NCBI GenBank assembly: GCA_028622995.1
Contig: JAJQJQ010000010.1
Span: forward strand, 4,216,001-4,280,000
From: Panagrolaimus kolymaensis
Taxonomy: Eukaryota > Nematoda > Chromadorea > Rhabditida > Panagrolaimidae
Direction of reading: 5' to 3'
Length of the DNA: 64,000 bases
Part shown: positions 50,401-61,502 of the stretch, piece after piece
Layout of the letters: each line of letters begins with the position of its first letter
Position numbering within the stretch: the stretch's first letter is position 1
Notes under the pieces: model-generated
Told to the model about the DNA's origin: nothing
Database searches by the model: none
Seen by the model: only the letters and a program-made list of their open reading frames with translations
Program-made: the position numbers and the translations under genes

Positions 50401-52352
50401 AACGATCAAAAACGATAAATGGTGCAAAAACGGACAACAAAAAAAATTGTTTTATTTCATTCGTCCAAAACTATGTGTAAAGTCAAAAACACTAAAATAA
50501 CATTTACATTTTTTCCCTCTCTTCTGCTTTCGTCGAAAATAAAATCCATATATGAGATATGACAAAAGCAAAAATTTGAAAGAAAGAAACTGAGAAAGCT
50601 GCTACAATGTTTTCATGCGCGACCTTGCTTGCTTCGAAAAACATTTATTTATTGGCCGTAAAAATCAAGCCAGCGATCGAACGAACAACTAAGAATGCAA
50701 AAAGTGAAGACGGTTTTATACCTTCACTGTTTTTATTTATTCGAAATTATAAAAAAATTTTCTTGTTTTTCATATAAAAATAAAAAATTTTCTTGATCAC
50801 TAATCACCTCGCCATCAAACACTAACCTTCCAACCACACATGTGCCAACAACGATGTTGACCTCGAAAAAGAAAAATGAAGAATGCCGATTCGCGCATTT
50901 ATGAAAATAGAAAAAAGAAAAATAACCTAATGAACATGAACATTCTTTAAGGAAGTGGAAGAAGGAGAAAACAAAATTGCGGAAACCTTTCATTCTTCTT
51001 TTTTATCGTCGTCATCCGCGAATGACCCATAGTCAGTCAAGTCATATCCCCAAGGTCATGTTCGTTTGCCACAAGCATTCAAGAAAAACTGTCAGCAAAT
51101 CTCATTAATTTTTTAATAATAAAAATAAAATACAAAATAAAAACAAAATGTTTTTAACTTTCGATATCTCTCGTTTCTTCTCACAACAATTAATCCTAAA
51201 AGTCAATGATCTATCTATCTTTTAAGAATGACGATGATGAAAAAGATAGTTTCGGCGCTTTTGTATTTATGTGTTCGTCATCATCACATTCATATTGGCT
51301 TTTACGAGAAGGAAAAAGAGAGAGAGAGAGGCGCATCCGGCCATTGAACTCAAAAATATAAAATTGTGTTTTTCATTGAGTGTAAAAGTGGTGGGAAGAA
51401 AGAAGAAGAACAACTTGACATTGTTGGCCCAGTTTATTCTTTAGTATATAGGCATCTAAGAAAACATTCGATGAAGTTCACCTTAATGTAACTGTATATA
51501 TTTACGAAATATGAATAAATACAATAAAATTTAAAAAAAAGCAATATTATTCTTAATTCACAAGGTTTTAAAATTTCTTGATCACAGTTGCAAGTCCTGA
51601 AAGTAATAAAAAAAAACAAAAAATTTTCCCTTCCATTTTTTCTTAGTTCCTGAATAACTACCGCCACTCAAAAAAAAGTTGATACATCTTCAGGAGAAAA
51701 AAAAATATAATTACACGGATGTAATGACAACAATGTAAAAAAAAATAGTTTCCATTTCAATGATGAGTGAATGAATAATTATCGACCAACAAGTGCCAAG
51801 CTCAAGTGGGTGCGCATAGTAACTTTTTTTATAAGAAGCTCCATAACGTTTTTACTCCAACTAACAATACACAAACAAAGGCAATCTCAAAAAAGTAAAA
51901 AACATGTTATAAAGAGAATACCAAATCAGAAAAAAAATTGTAAAAAGTTTTATGAAAACTACGACGAAGAAAGAGTGACTGAGGTATTCTCGAAGGCTAA
52001 ACTAGTTCGTTCAAGAAGTAACCCAGAAAAGGATGGCGAAAATTAGGGTAAACGGTTAATAAAAAAAGAAAGAAATCCAACAAAAAAATGCTCTTGCATT
52101 TAAGTATCCTAAGAAAAAATGATGGATTTTAGAGGTCGATCTCGTGTGAATAGACTTTTTTTTCTAGGTGAGGTTTAAAGAAAAATGCAAATGCGAGAAG
52201 ACATCAGCGAGGTAAAAAGTAAAGGCATTGAAGAAAAAAATGTTAGTAAGGATTTTGTAAAAAATAAACTTACCAAAATTGGAAGAAGGTGCAGAATTAA
52301 CAATAAATATAATATTTAAAAATAGCAGTATTATTAAATTTGGATACTGCAT
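32471..52352 (-). CDS. mua-3: MUA-3-type EGF/vWA/SEA transmembrane matrix receptor
   Basis: Epidermal fibrous-organelle receptor that anchors cuticle to intermediate filaments. Exons: 52352-52274, 49762-48971, 48918-48763, 48478-48326, 47381-47232, 46321-46178, 44108-43956, 42657-42508, 42455-41244, 41192-41043, 40697-39447, 39393-38629, 38575-38423, 37965-37816, 37763-32890, 32838-32686, 32638-32471; about 3550 residues. The first 14 introns are all phase 1 and the last two phase 0. Domains: signal peptide 1-21, LDL-A repeat about 27-63, then more than 30 EGF repeats with the nematode PGRxC signature. A vWA domain at about 1100-1285 carries the MIDAS DGSGS. Two SEA modules lie at about 2737-2847 and 2907-3027, a transmembrane helix (LILLILLALLFLLLTLCCLL) near 3268-3292, and a 258-residue Ser/Thr-rich cytoplasmic tail. 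Length and the LDL-A repeat favour MUA-3 over MUP-4. The 5' exons could be a separate gene (see the 44249-44345 entry). Confidence 0.88.
44249..44345 (-). other. Probable alternative first exon of mua-3 (second signal peptide)
   Basis: ATG at 44345-44343 opens a 32-codon frame with a signal-peptide profile (basic H-R, then LFIYLFALLISF, then Ser/Gln). It ends at a GT donor in phase 1, exactly the phase needed to join exon 44108-43956 (IG|NDPCQDYS...). The same downstream exon also accepts 46321-46178. So either mua-3 has two promoters giving forms of about 3550 and 3091 residues, or two neighbouring genes have been joined in my model. The sequence alone does not decide. Confidence 0.6.
44346..46177. 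other. mua-3 intron / candidate internal promoter
   Basis: 1.8 kb between the alternative first exon and the upstream exon 46321-46178. The plus strand is strongly purine-rich around 44930-45330 (GAAGAAGGAAAAA-type), which leaves a long stop-poor frame on the minus strand (44912-45559). That frame is low-complexity with no domain and was not taken as a gene. The region would hold the promoter for the internal start if that start is real. Confidence 0.4.
49763..52273. other. First intron of mua-3, no nested gene seen
   Basis: 2.5 kb AT-rich intron between the signal-peptide exon and the LDL-A exon. It holds purine-rich and CAT/TTC-rich stretches but no credible coding exon, tRNA or transposon terminus. 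Confidence 0.5.
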
Positions 52353-53829
52353 TATAACAATAATAATAATCACATATAAAAGTTAAAAGAAGTAAAGTCA
52401 TTTGAATATTATAAAAAACATGGAAAGAATTACGGTAAATTCAAAAAAGTAAATAAATGAAAGCCTAAAAAATAAACAAACAAAAAAGTTATAAATGTTT
52501 ACAAAATGATTCAAATGAAAAATTAATTAGTCCACGTAAAAATATTCTTTTTATGTTTAGGAAAAAAGTAAAATATGTAATGTATGTTTGTTGTGGTCAG
52601 TTAAAATATGCGCATCGGCGGCATCTCATCCAACGACAACAACAAAAACCTATATTCGCGCAACAACACGGCCACAAAAACCCCACCACCGGTGAACAGG
52701 CAAATACAAGACCGCCCATTCCTTCATCTGACGCTTGCAATTTTTTCCATGCATATTTTCAATCGGACTCAAGTCTCACGTCAAAAATAATAAAGGGCAG
52801 AGAAAAAAACTACAGGATAATGATTGCCATACTCTGATGCACATGATGCACGTTTTTTTCTCATCCTTCTTTTTTCTTTCTCATCCAAGGCCGAAAAACC
52901 ACAATAACAAAAAAGAAATTTTTCATAGGTAAAAAAGGAGGCGTATTCTTAATCGGCCGTGGTATAACTCTCTTCCTCTTTTTTTGAATGAGGCGCATCA
53001 CCTTTATTTTTTATTTTGAGTACAAAAGGCATTTTTTTTAAATGTGGTAAGAACAAAACAGGTAGAAAAAAATGAGGTGGAAAAAGAAATCCATCCATCC
53101 GACTGTTTCTGACGCTTTTCAAAAAAAAAAGATGAATGAACTCGTTGAAGAGAAAAATGAATGAGAGAAGTTTATCCGATTCATTTGACGATGGCAGTTG
53201 ATTTTTTTTTTTTGCAACTCGTAGCAATTTCATTTGCATTGATGGAATGGAAACATTTGACAGTTGTAATATTATAAAGAGCTTCGAAGAGAAAATTACG
53301 AAAAAAGAATACTGTAGCTGATATTGGGAAAAAGCAAAAAAATATTTAATTAATAAAATTTTATTTTCAAAACGATTACCAAAGTACATACATGAATAGT
53401 AGCTTTAAAAAGATAAAAAATGCAGCAAAAATATTATAAAAATTATAATTTTCAACAAATTTAATTGATCCCTTTAATAATTGAAAAAAACTAGTTGATC
53501 CTTTATAAGTTCTTGATAGTATCTATGTTTCTGAAGAAAAAAAAAACAACTTTGACGAAGTCTAAATTTTTTATTATTATTTTTTAGATTTTGAATAGTA
53601 AATAATGTTTTTATACTTTTTCTTTTTGCATCATAGAAATGGTTCAATTTTTTTACAAACTACCATAAAAAAATTATTACATTGATATTGCTGTTGAAAA
53701 ATCAAAGATATTTGGTTCCCAAGCTGCTTTGTGTTTGCATGTTGCATTCAAAAGAGGGAACACTTTTTTTTGCAACTTTCTTCTTTTTTTACTTTTCCTT
53801 GAAAACATTTGCTTTTCATCATCATTGTT
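52353..53829. promoter_or_regulatory. Divergent upstream region, mua-3 and DDX51 genes
   Basis: 1.48 kb between opposing start codons. AT-rich, with a CAACAACAAC-type run near 52633 and long homopolymer tracts. No distinct motif can be assigned. Confidence 0.4.
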
Positions 53830-55801
53830 ATGGAAGTTGATAATTCGGAAATTATTTTTGATTTGAAAAGGTTAGTTTTTTATATTTTTTATATAATGAT
53901 TTGCTTACAACTTACAATTTTTAGTTGCTTCGATTTACCATCAACATGTGAAACTACTACAATTCAAGAACCTTTTATTTGGGGCGGAGATGATCGTGAA
54001 ATGTTCGACAAAGAAGCTGTAGAAATTGATTATGAAGGTCTTCGTATGGCTGAAAGAATGACTAAAAATGTTTCACTTTCATCTGACGATGAACCCGACT
54101 TTAAAGTATTGGGTGAAGAAAAGTTTATAAAACAAAAGAAGATTCAGTTTGTTAAATATTTTTGCCTTTTACTATTTATGTTTATTATTTAGGATTCGTC
54201 CAGCATGGGTCAAGGCTGCAAAAGTATTTGAGAAGGATATTAAAGAAGATAGCTGTGAAAGTCTCAAAAATTTTCCTGGTTTGAAACGAAAGCTTTACAA
54301 ACGATTAAAAGAAAATATTCACGCATTTTTTCCTGTACAATCTTCACTTCTTTCGTACCTTTTACCATTATCTACTTCACTTCCTGTATTTCCTCAACGA
54401 GATGTTGCAATTTCTGCTCCAACGGGTAGTGGTAAAACGTTGTGTTATCTCTTGCCTATAATCAATGCTCTTGAACATAGTGATCCATCTGCTGTTTTCG
54501 CTGTTGTTATTGCTCCTTTACAACTTTTAGCTGTTCAAATTTTTGAAGTACGTTTTGTTATATTATTACTTGCAATGGTCATGTTTATTGTTTACAGGAA
54601 TTCAAGAAGTATAATGTGTTTAACACATCTATGGTGTTACTTTCTGGCGCCCAAGAATATGAAACTGAACGACGTGCACTTTTTCCTGATAATTCAAAAA
54701 CATCCAAAGTCAGCATCATTGTAGCAACTCCTGAACGTCTTGTTGAACATTTAACCGATCTAAATGGGAAGATTGAATTATCGACGCTTCGATATTTAGT
54801 AATTGATGAAGCAGATAGAATGAAGAATGTAGCTCGCATGGAATGGTTGAACTTGGTGGAGCATCGAGCTAACGGTATTATTACTCTTTGTATTTTTATA
54901 TTCATCGTTAATTTTAGTTAAAACAGCTGCCTCAACTACTCTGGTAAATTTAGAAAGCTTAGCTCAAAATCGATGGCTTCAAAAAATTCTTGTTTCTGCA
55001 ACACTAAATCTTGATGTTGAACATTTATTCATTTGGAACTTACGCTGTCCTCGTTTATTCCGGTCAACTGGTCAAGAAAATGAAGACGCTAAAACGAAGA
55101 TAGTGGCTCCGTCTGTTGCATTACCTAGCACGATGAATCATACAGTCATCATTTGCGAATCTCAGCGGAAACCTTTGGATGTTTATTGTTGGATTCTTAA
55201 GAACCCAGAATGGAAAAGGATTATGGTGTTTGTTAATAACAAGTATGGTTTATTTGTACATATTGTTGTATTATTGTTTAACTTATTGCAACATTTCCAG
55301 GGAGTCTGTTGATCGGCTTACAATGCTTCTTGGTTTTATGTTTAAGAAGGATAAAGTTGTTTGTGGATTATCAGCTGATTACTTCAAAAATCGCCGACTT
55401 AGAGCTCTTAAACAATTTGCTGATGGAGAAATAAATGTTTTAGTTTCAACTGATTCTACTGGTCGTGGTGTTGATATTCCTGATGTTGATTGTGTTGTTA
55501 ACTATGATCTTCCTAAAACTGATCGAACTTTTGTTCATAGAGCTGGTCGAACTGCTAGAGCTGGCAAATCTGGAACAGTTCTTTCTTTTGCAACTAAAGA
55601 AGAAGTAAGTCGCTTTATTGATGATACTTTTTTCATTCTCATTTTTTTCAGAAGCTGATATTTAAAAAGATTTTGATTCAACGTGGTTATTGGGAAACTG
55701 TTAAGGAAGCACCCAAAGAAGATTTGAGCACCACCAAAGATCGTGTTGCTTATAAGAAGGCCTTAGATAAACTTCAAGCAAAGTATGGTAAAAATGAATG
55801 A
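53830..55801 (+). CDS. DEAD-box RNA helicase, DDX51/Dbp6 family
   Basis: ATP-dependent RNA helicase; Dbp6/DDX51 acts in early 60S pre-ribosome maturation in the nucleolus. Exons: 53830-53870, 53925-54146, 54193-54547, 54598-54874, 54918-55242, 55301-55604, 55652-55801; 557 residues. Motifs in order: FPVQSSLL (Q-motif region), APTGSGKT (motif I, about 163-170), ATPERL (Ib), VIDEADRM (II, DEAD at about 276-279), VSATL (III), VFVNNK (IV), [20 protein letters not shown] (V), [10 protein letters not shown] (VI). The insertion between motifs III and IV and the sequence around motif V ([10 protein letters not shown]) fit DDX51. The donor at 54147 (GTTTGT) was chosen to keep frame. AATAAA follows at 55849-55854. 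The next gene starts 170 bases after the stop on the same strand. Confidence 0.93.
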
Positions 55802-55848
55802 ATGAATAATTTGTTGTTTTGTTTTTGTTGTTGATTTTTTAGTATTGA

Positions 55849-55957
55849 AATAAAGTTGTTATATTAACCATTCATGATATTCTCTTATTCGTTTTCACGA
55901 TTGTTTCATATTTTCTTGTTTTTGAGTTGCAATTTTTGTTATTTTTGTAACTTTTAG
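55849..55957 (+). promoter_or_regulatory. Intercistronic region with polyA signal and downstream acceptor
   Basis: AATAAA at 55849-55854, then a U-rich tract, then acceptor CTTTTAG ending 55957, about 100 bases later and 14 bases before the metaxin ATG. This spacing is what nematode operons show: 3' end formation, then SL2-type trans-splicing. Inferred from layout only. Confidence 0.5.
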
Positions 55958-55971
55958 GAATACTAAGAAAA

Positions 55972-56813
55972 ATGTCTTCCAGCTTTTTCCTTCAAAAAAC
56001 TGTCAATGAAACTCTTAATCAAGCGGATGCGGAATGGAAGAACGTCTATCTTGTTACACCAATGAGTCGTTAGTGCTTTATTTTCTCATCTTGTCTCATT
56101 TTACCATTTTAGAAGAACAATCGCTCCTCTATGAATATGCTGAAAGTCTTGCTGTTCATTCATTGCTAAAAATGGTTGATCTTCCATATCGCCCTCAACA
56201 ACGTCCAAATGCAGTTGATATGTCACCTACTGGTCGTGTACCATTCTTAAGAATCGATGAAACGCTTGTATCTGAATTTCCTCGTATTGTGGATTTTATA
56301 GAATTGAAAGGAATCAAAATGTCTAACACTCGAACTGCTGCTGAATCAACTGATTTACAAGCTCTTGTTTCTCTCTTGGATGAAGATCTTCGTCATGTCG
56401 AAATGTATATTGTTTGGATTGATGATGAAACTTTCAACAAAGTTACCAAACCTCGATCTGCAAGTGTTCATCAATTTCCATTAAGCTGGGGTTTGCCATA
56501 TATTTTACGAAAGTCAATGAAACAATATCTTCGTGATCGTGGTTATGCTCAACACTCGATGCAGAAAATTATTAGTATTGCTGATCGTGTTTTCCGTACT
56601 CTCTCTTTAATACTTGGTAAAAAATCATACATAATTGGTGATCAACCAAGTGAAGTGGATTCACTCGCTTTTGGACATCTTTACACAATCCTGACTACTG
56701 AACTTCCATGCTTACAACTTGTTAATGCTCTCAAGAAATATAACAACCTAATTGATTACTGTACTCGAATGGAAAGTGAACTGTTTACCAAATCTGAATC
56801 TCTTGATTCCTGA
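55972..56813 (+). CDS. mtx-2: Metaxin 2 (mitochondrial outer membrane)
   Basis: Component of the sorting and assembly machinery for outer-membrane beta-barrel proteins, also part of the mitochondrial transport adaptor in neurons. Exons 55972-56065 and 56113-56813; 264 residues (human MTX2 has 263). Family sequence: SLLYEYAESLAVHSLLKMVD, RPNAVDMSPTGRVPFLRIDE, VSEFPRIVDFIELKG, YIVWIDDETF, LPYILRKSMKQYL, ADRVFRTLSLILG, and the highly conserved DSLAFGHLYTILTTEL in the C-terminal GST-like domain. The single intron has an unusual GTCGTT donor; it is the only junction that keeps the frame, so the first exon is slightly less certain. It probably shares a polycistronic transcript with the upstream helicase gene. 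Confidence 0.93.
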
Positions 56814-56891
56814 ATTCTATTTTAGTCATTTGCTTTATATATAGTTATTTGTTAGTCATTAGCTTTGAATACATTGATTTAATTGTAATTT

Positions 56892-56916
56892 AATAAAATC
56901 GTAATAAACCTTTATT
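56892..56916. terminator. Opposed polyadenylation signals of metaxin 2 and the ZP gene
   Basis: Plus-strand AATAAA at 56892-56897 (again at 56903-56908) serves metaxin 2. Plus-strand TTTATT at 56911-56916 is an AATAAA for the minus-strand ZP gene, 82 bases past its stop. The two mRNAs should overlap slightly. Confidence 0.45.
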
Positions 56917-56997
56917 TTTGTTTGTTTGTTTATGAAAAGTGACAAGAGGAGAAGATCATGAGAGACTCTAAGATTCATGGCTGTAAAACATATAAAG

Positions 56998-58710
56998 TTA
57001 AAAATACATTGTTGAAGCATTATTTTGTTGACTAGCTTGTTTTGAATGCCTTCGAAGAGAATATAATAAAACACCGCCAGAAAGAACAGTGGAAAAATAA
57101 AGCATGATTAAAAACGCTGCACTCATAGCATAAATGCTTTTAAGCATACAAAGTTTTATTCCAGTTTTTTCTTTTTCTTCTTCAGCTTCTTGTTTTTCTG
57201 AATGATGTTCCAAATTGATGGGAATAGAGGAATTATCATTTGTTGCATAAACATCAATGACTTGAAGTTTATGATGGAGAACAGTAATGGAATTATCAGT
57301 GCCATCAATTTTAGCAGTTTCCACTAAATCATTTGGGCTTCGTTTGGTTCGTTTTTCACACTGAGGCTCTGATTTACAAATATGCTCTTCTGATATTCCA
57401 GCTTCAATAAGTAAATGTTTATGCCTTTGAATGCAAGTTTTTACACTGCACATAATCCAAATATCTTCAACATCGGGGAATTTAAAGGCCATGGCATCAG
57501 CAAATGCTCTTTGGTTTTTTTCTCCATAAGTTACACTTGAAATAATAATATCATCTGTGGTGCAACCATTTTCAATGATTTTCATTTTTCTTCCATCCAT
57601 TGTTTTTGCAAGGCAATCAACAACTTCAATTCCATATATTTCAGATGGTTGAGTTGTATTCCATACAAACATAATAGCATCACCAACTTTAACTCGAGTT
57701 GCTGGAATTAGTTCTTCACCGGGAACGCGGCCATTAACTATGGTTAAACTTGGTTCAGGCATTGCAGAAATTCCATTGAAAGTTGCGCGGGTTGTAATGT
57801 CACTAAAAAAATATGAAAAAAGTGATGAGAAAAAAGAGAAACTAATTAGATGCTTACGAAATGAAATTAAATTTAGTTGCCACCGTGATGGTTTGTTGCT
57901 GGAACATGCAATGAACAGCGAAAGCTCGATCACTCATTGTTACAAAACTTGGATGAAAGCTGAATACAAAAACTGTAAATACTTCGAGTTCTCTTGTTTG
58001 TGGCTATAATAATTTTTTCTGCTTATTTTATTTATTTAGGTTGCAAAAATTGCTTACATGTCTTCTCAATTCTAGCCCACATTTTGTTAATTCTGTTAGC
58101 GGTATTGTGAAGGTAGGATTTTTTGTTGTATTCAAATATTTTTCATATGCAGTAAAACAACCCGAAGTTCTTCTCCAATTTTTTATGAAAAGTACTCCTT
58201 CAAAATCATCCTCTGTGATTCCTGCAATTTCAATTGAATCTGGCCCACATTTGACTGCTGGAGTTCCTGTAAAATAACAAATAATCATATTTCCTCATCA
58301 AAATAAACAAGATAGATAGATGTAAAACGACGACACACTTACCAGTCAATTTGTTATCTATTGTTTTGGAAAAAGTTGTGGAAAACTAAAATTAGAACAA
58401 GTTTATTTATGTTTGTGTGTTATTGCTATTTTTTTACGGATGTTAAGAAGTTTCGGAATTCACTTCAATGTCAAGTGGGTGAATCAAAGAAAAAAAAAAT
58501 GGAAAAAAAGTTGGCCTCTTTTACTTTGGGCGCGGCCGGATTTTTTATACCTTATAAGTTATAACTAATCGTTATTAAAATAATTAGGCGAAATAGGATT
58601 ATAAAAAATAAATATGTATTCGCGTTAAAAAATTTATTGTGGATCGAATAAAATTATTAAAAGTTTAGACTTACCACAAAAGAAAAAATAAAAATAGATT
58701 TCAAATACAT
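56998..58710 (-). CDS. ZP-domain (cuticlin-like) membrane protein
   Basis: Secreted or apical matrix protein of the zona pellucida/cuticlin type. Exons: 58710-58675, 58385-58343, 58266-58058, 58003-57858, 57802-56998; 412 residues. The first exon encodes MYLKSIFIFSFV, the core of a signal peptide. ZP-N starts at PAVKCGPDSIEI and includes LFIKNWRRTSGCF and a hydrophobic strand VFSFHPSFVTMSDRAFAVHC. ZP-C includes VKVGDAIMFVW, IYGIEVVDCLAK, IIENGCTTDDIIIS and IWIMCSVKTCIQRH. A furin-type site KRTKR lies at about 295-299. A juxtamembrane acidic stretch precedes a transmembrane helix near 368-393 and a short basic tail. This order (ZP, furin site, TM) is standard for nematode cuticlins. The first two exons are small and less certain. 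Which cuticlin it is cannot be told. Confidence 0.87.
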
Positions 58711-59316
58711 ATTATTACAGTAATACCTTAAATAAAAAAAGCAACAAAGAATACAATATTAATAATAAGATTATTTATAATCTGACGGTGGCTTTAAAAT
58801 AAATAAACTTTGACGGCACACGTGTGTTGCAAAATAAATACTCACAGCCGAGTCCGTTTATAACTTTTTCTTACAAAATTATTGCGCAACACGTAACAGC
58901 TTTTTTGTGTCCTTTGCCTAAATTTTTTTGCGAAAGATGAAAGAAAAAAGATGATGAAGACATTCCAAGGCCTTATTTTTTGTTGCTCCTCCCAATTCCT
59001 CTTCCACATTTATTGCCTCTTGAGATTCATACCCCAAAAAGAAGTTAACATCAGCCAGGCATAAAGACATTTTTAGCGACGGCGACCGCCTTACCTGAAA
59101 CAGCAGCCAAAATAAATGAATGGCCTTGGCCTAATAGAGGGTCAAACAAACCAAACACTGTTTAGAAGACAAAAAGGACCAAATAGCGGCTCTTTTTCTT
59201 AAAAATTTTTTATGTGTTAATTTTTTGAAGTAGCTTCATTTTTTCATTCAAAAACCTCGTTTATTTATTTTTTTAAGAAATTTAAATATTTTTTTTAAAA
59301 CAAAAAAAGTTACATT
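58711..59316. other. Intergenic, no gene seen
   Basis: 600 bases between the ZP gene start and the 3' end of the CFAP410-like gene. AT-rich with no recognisable feature. Confidence 0.5.
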
Positions 59317-59328
59317 TTTATTTTTTAT

Positions 59329-60556
59329 TTAATGCTTCTTTTTGATGCGTCGTTGAGCTTCATCAATAACTAGACGAAGGCCATCTTGGTCAAGTTCATC
59401 TAAGAGCACTCGTACAGCGGAAATGATATTTTCTACTCGATGTGTCTATAAACGTTTTTTGTTTTATTTTGTTTGTTAGTAAAAAAGAGGAAACAGTTAA
59501 ACCACCTTGGCCTCATTTAAAAAAAAAGTTTTTTTTAACAAGAACTTACTCTTGCCGGACTCATTGATTGAGAACGCGGACTTATTCGTTTCCTGGCATT
59601 AAAACTTCTTAATGGGGCATTGGTATTAGTCCAAAATGGCGGAGCATATCCTCTTGACATTGGACGAACACCTTCATGAAAGCTTTGAAACATTGCACTA
59701 TTTGGTGGAATTTCATCAACTTCATCCAAACTACAAAAACTCAAAAGTTAAAATAAAGCATTTATTGAGAAAAAAACTTACCTAAAATCCTCCCATCCTG
59801 GAGCGATAGCATCTTCGCTACGTTCATCAAAATTTAACCCGGCAATCATGGAAGTATTCATAAGACTTTTAGTACGATTTAGGTATGAAGGCAGATACAT
59901 GGATTGAGACATTTGAGAATTCATTTGTGAATCATCTTCAGATGCATCCGTTCCAGGAATAGCATGTTGTTCAAGAGAATTATTATAATGAATTGAAAGG
60001 GAAGTAGACATTGGAATAACAGTATCACAATTGCTGTTTGTACCGGGTCTTCCACATCTTGATGAACAAAATCTTTTTTAACAGCTAAAAACTTGAAAAT
60101 AAAGAAAGTAAATCTAAAAATGAATTTTTTTTTACCAATGTTATCGAGTGTCATTAATTGTGGAAGCATTTGAATAACTTTATTTCGATAGCTACTATTT
60201 TGAGTACAAGGATTTTCTTCAATCCATAAAACTCGTAATTTCTTTAACCCTTTCAAATTTTTTAGCTCATCTAAATCGTCAAGCCTATTTTTTCTGATGT
60301 ACATTTCTTCCAATTCCACACAATGCTGTAGAGGCGCCAATGAGCTCACCCGATTTACGCTTAATGATAAAACTTGAAGTTTTGGCATTTGTGAGCAAAG
60401 ATCGATGTCATCTACGTCACATCCCCTAAAAAGCTTTTATTACTCTCTTACTTTTAAAAAACCAGTTCAAAAAAATTACCATAAATTAAGTTTAGTTACA
60501 TTTTCAACAGATGTTTTTGTTCTTACATAAACTAAAGCTTCAGTTAACTTAACCAT
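59329..60556 (-). CDS. CFAP410/C21orf2-like leucine-rich repeat protein, frame broken once
   Basis: Cilium- and basal-body-associated LRR protein; the human protein binds NEK1. Exons: 60556-60480, 60425-60136, 60084-59782, 59730-59550, 59445-59329. The N-terminus follows human C21orf2 closely: MVKLTEALVYVRTKTSVENV, WGCDVDDIDLCSQMPKLQVL, LSVNRVSSLAPLQ, MYIRKNRLDDLDELKNLKGL, LRVLWIEENPC, MLPQLMTLDNI. The conserved C-terminal helix also matches (NIISAVRVLLDELDQDGLRL). The middle is a Ser/Asn-rich linker. Exon 3 is 303 bases but 304 are needed to join both neighbours in frame. Adding one base at the T run 60074-60079 would restore a single open frame; as written the protein stops shortly after the LRR cap. 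This is either an assembly error in a homopolymer or a real mutation. Confidence 0.82.
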
Positions 60557-60638
60557 AATAATATTGACATACAAACTTTTAAAAAAAGATAGCACCAACG
60601 AAAAATAAAAATGAAATAAATGGATCGTCTCTTTTTTG

Positions 60639-60932
60639 CTAGTATGTAGCAGAAGTAGGAGTAAAAAACGCTTCTTCGCTAGAAACACTTGCTGTTCTTG
60701 CCGAAGGGCAAGGCGCAGCCTTGTTTAAAATAATGCTTGCTTTGAAGCAAGTAGCAGCCTTGTTTGGTACCAAAAAATGCTCAATACTCAAAGCTATAAA
60801 AACGAAGAATGCCGCAACAACAAAAAAGAGAAATGACAATCCATTTTGGTACATTTGGTTGTTATTCTCCGGCAGGCTTTTTTTAATTAAAAAATATGGC
60901 AACGATACAAAAATCAAAGATTGAGAAATCAT
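60639..60932 (-). CDS. Possible small membrane protein, 97 residues
   Basis: Single-exon frame with one clear hydrophobic helix (LSFLFFVVAAFFVFIALSI, residues about 33-51) and a Ser/Thr-rich tail. NKAA..C occurs twice 13 residues apart, reflecting the 12-base repeat GCAGCCTTGTTT (plus strand, 60715 and 60754) spaced by a multiple of three. Its stop lies 82 bases before the ATG of the CFAP410-like gene on the same strand, so it could be an upstream gene of an operon. No homologue comes to mind and no acceptor immediately precedes the ATG, so it may be spurious. Confidence 0.3.
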   Translation of the reverse strand: MISQSLIFVSLPYFLIKKSLPENNNQMYQNGLSFLFFVVAAFFVFIALSIEHFLVPNKAATCFKASIILNKAAPCPSARTASVSSEEAFFTPTSATY

Positions 60933-61502
60933 GTTTTACAGTAATTGGATAATTTTCGAATTACCTTAATCTCAACAAAAATATTATTTAAAAATGATGC
61001 CTCGTTTTGCAAAATATGATTTATTTCATGTAGTTATTAGATTATCAAAAAATAGCAATCCAAGCTATTGAAAGCCATTAATAAATGTAATTAAATTAGT
61101 TCCACAAAATCTGGTGCTTTAGCTTCCTATCACAAAAATCCATGTCTAAAATAAAAAATTCACTATTTAAATTTCCCGCACATCAACAAAATGATCGTCA
61201 ACGCCAACAAAAAAAGCTTTAGTTACTTTTTCAACTTCCTTGCGCGCGCCTTTTTTGTTGCTAAAAGCTAAGAATTGTGAAATATTTTTTCCGCGTTATT
61301 ACCTTTTGCCTTTTTATTTTGTTCATGTAACAGTCATTGATTGACATATTAAATTTATTTTACTTTTACAATTCCAACGCTATTTTGATTTGTCAAATTC
61401 ATACATTTTGCATTAATTTCGCCACATCGGCAAATTTAGTAAATCCAAGTTATTTTATTTTGGCTCCGTGTTTATTTTTAATGGACCCTTTTATGGGTTA
61501 AA
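60933..61502. other. Intergenic / upstream region of the JADE gene
   Basis: 570 AT-rich bases with no coding or repeat signal beyond homopolymers. Likely promoter for the plus-strand PHD gene. Confidence 0.45.

Noticed and set aside
52949..53389. 146-residue minus frame upstream of mua-3
   Set aside because: Low-complexity Phe/Lys/Ser stretches from homopolymer tracts; no family features.
59921..60084. Continuation of the CFAP410 frame past the LRR cap (VQTAIVILLFQ...) as the true C-terminus
   Set aside because: The sequence turns hydrophobic and stops soon after, whereas the other frame continues into exons matching the conserved C-terminal helix.
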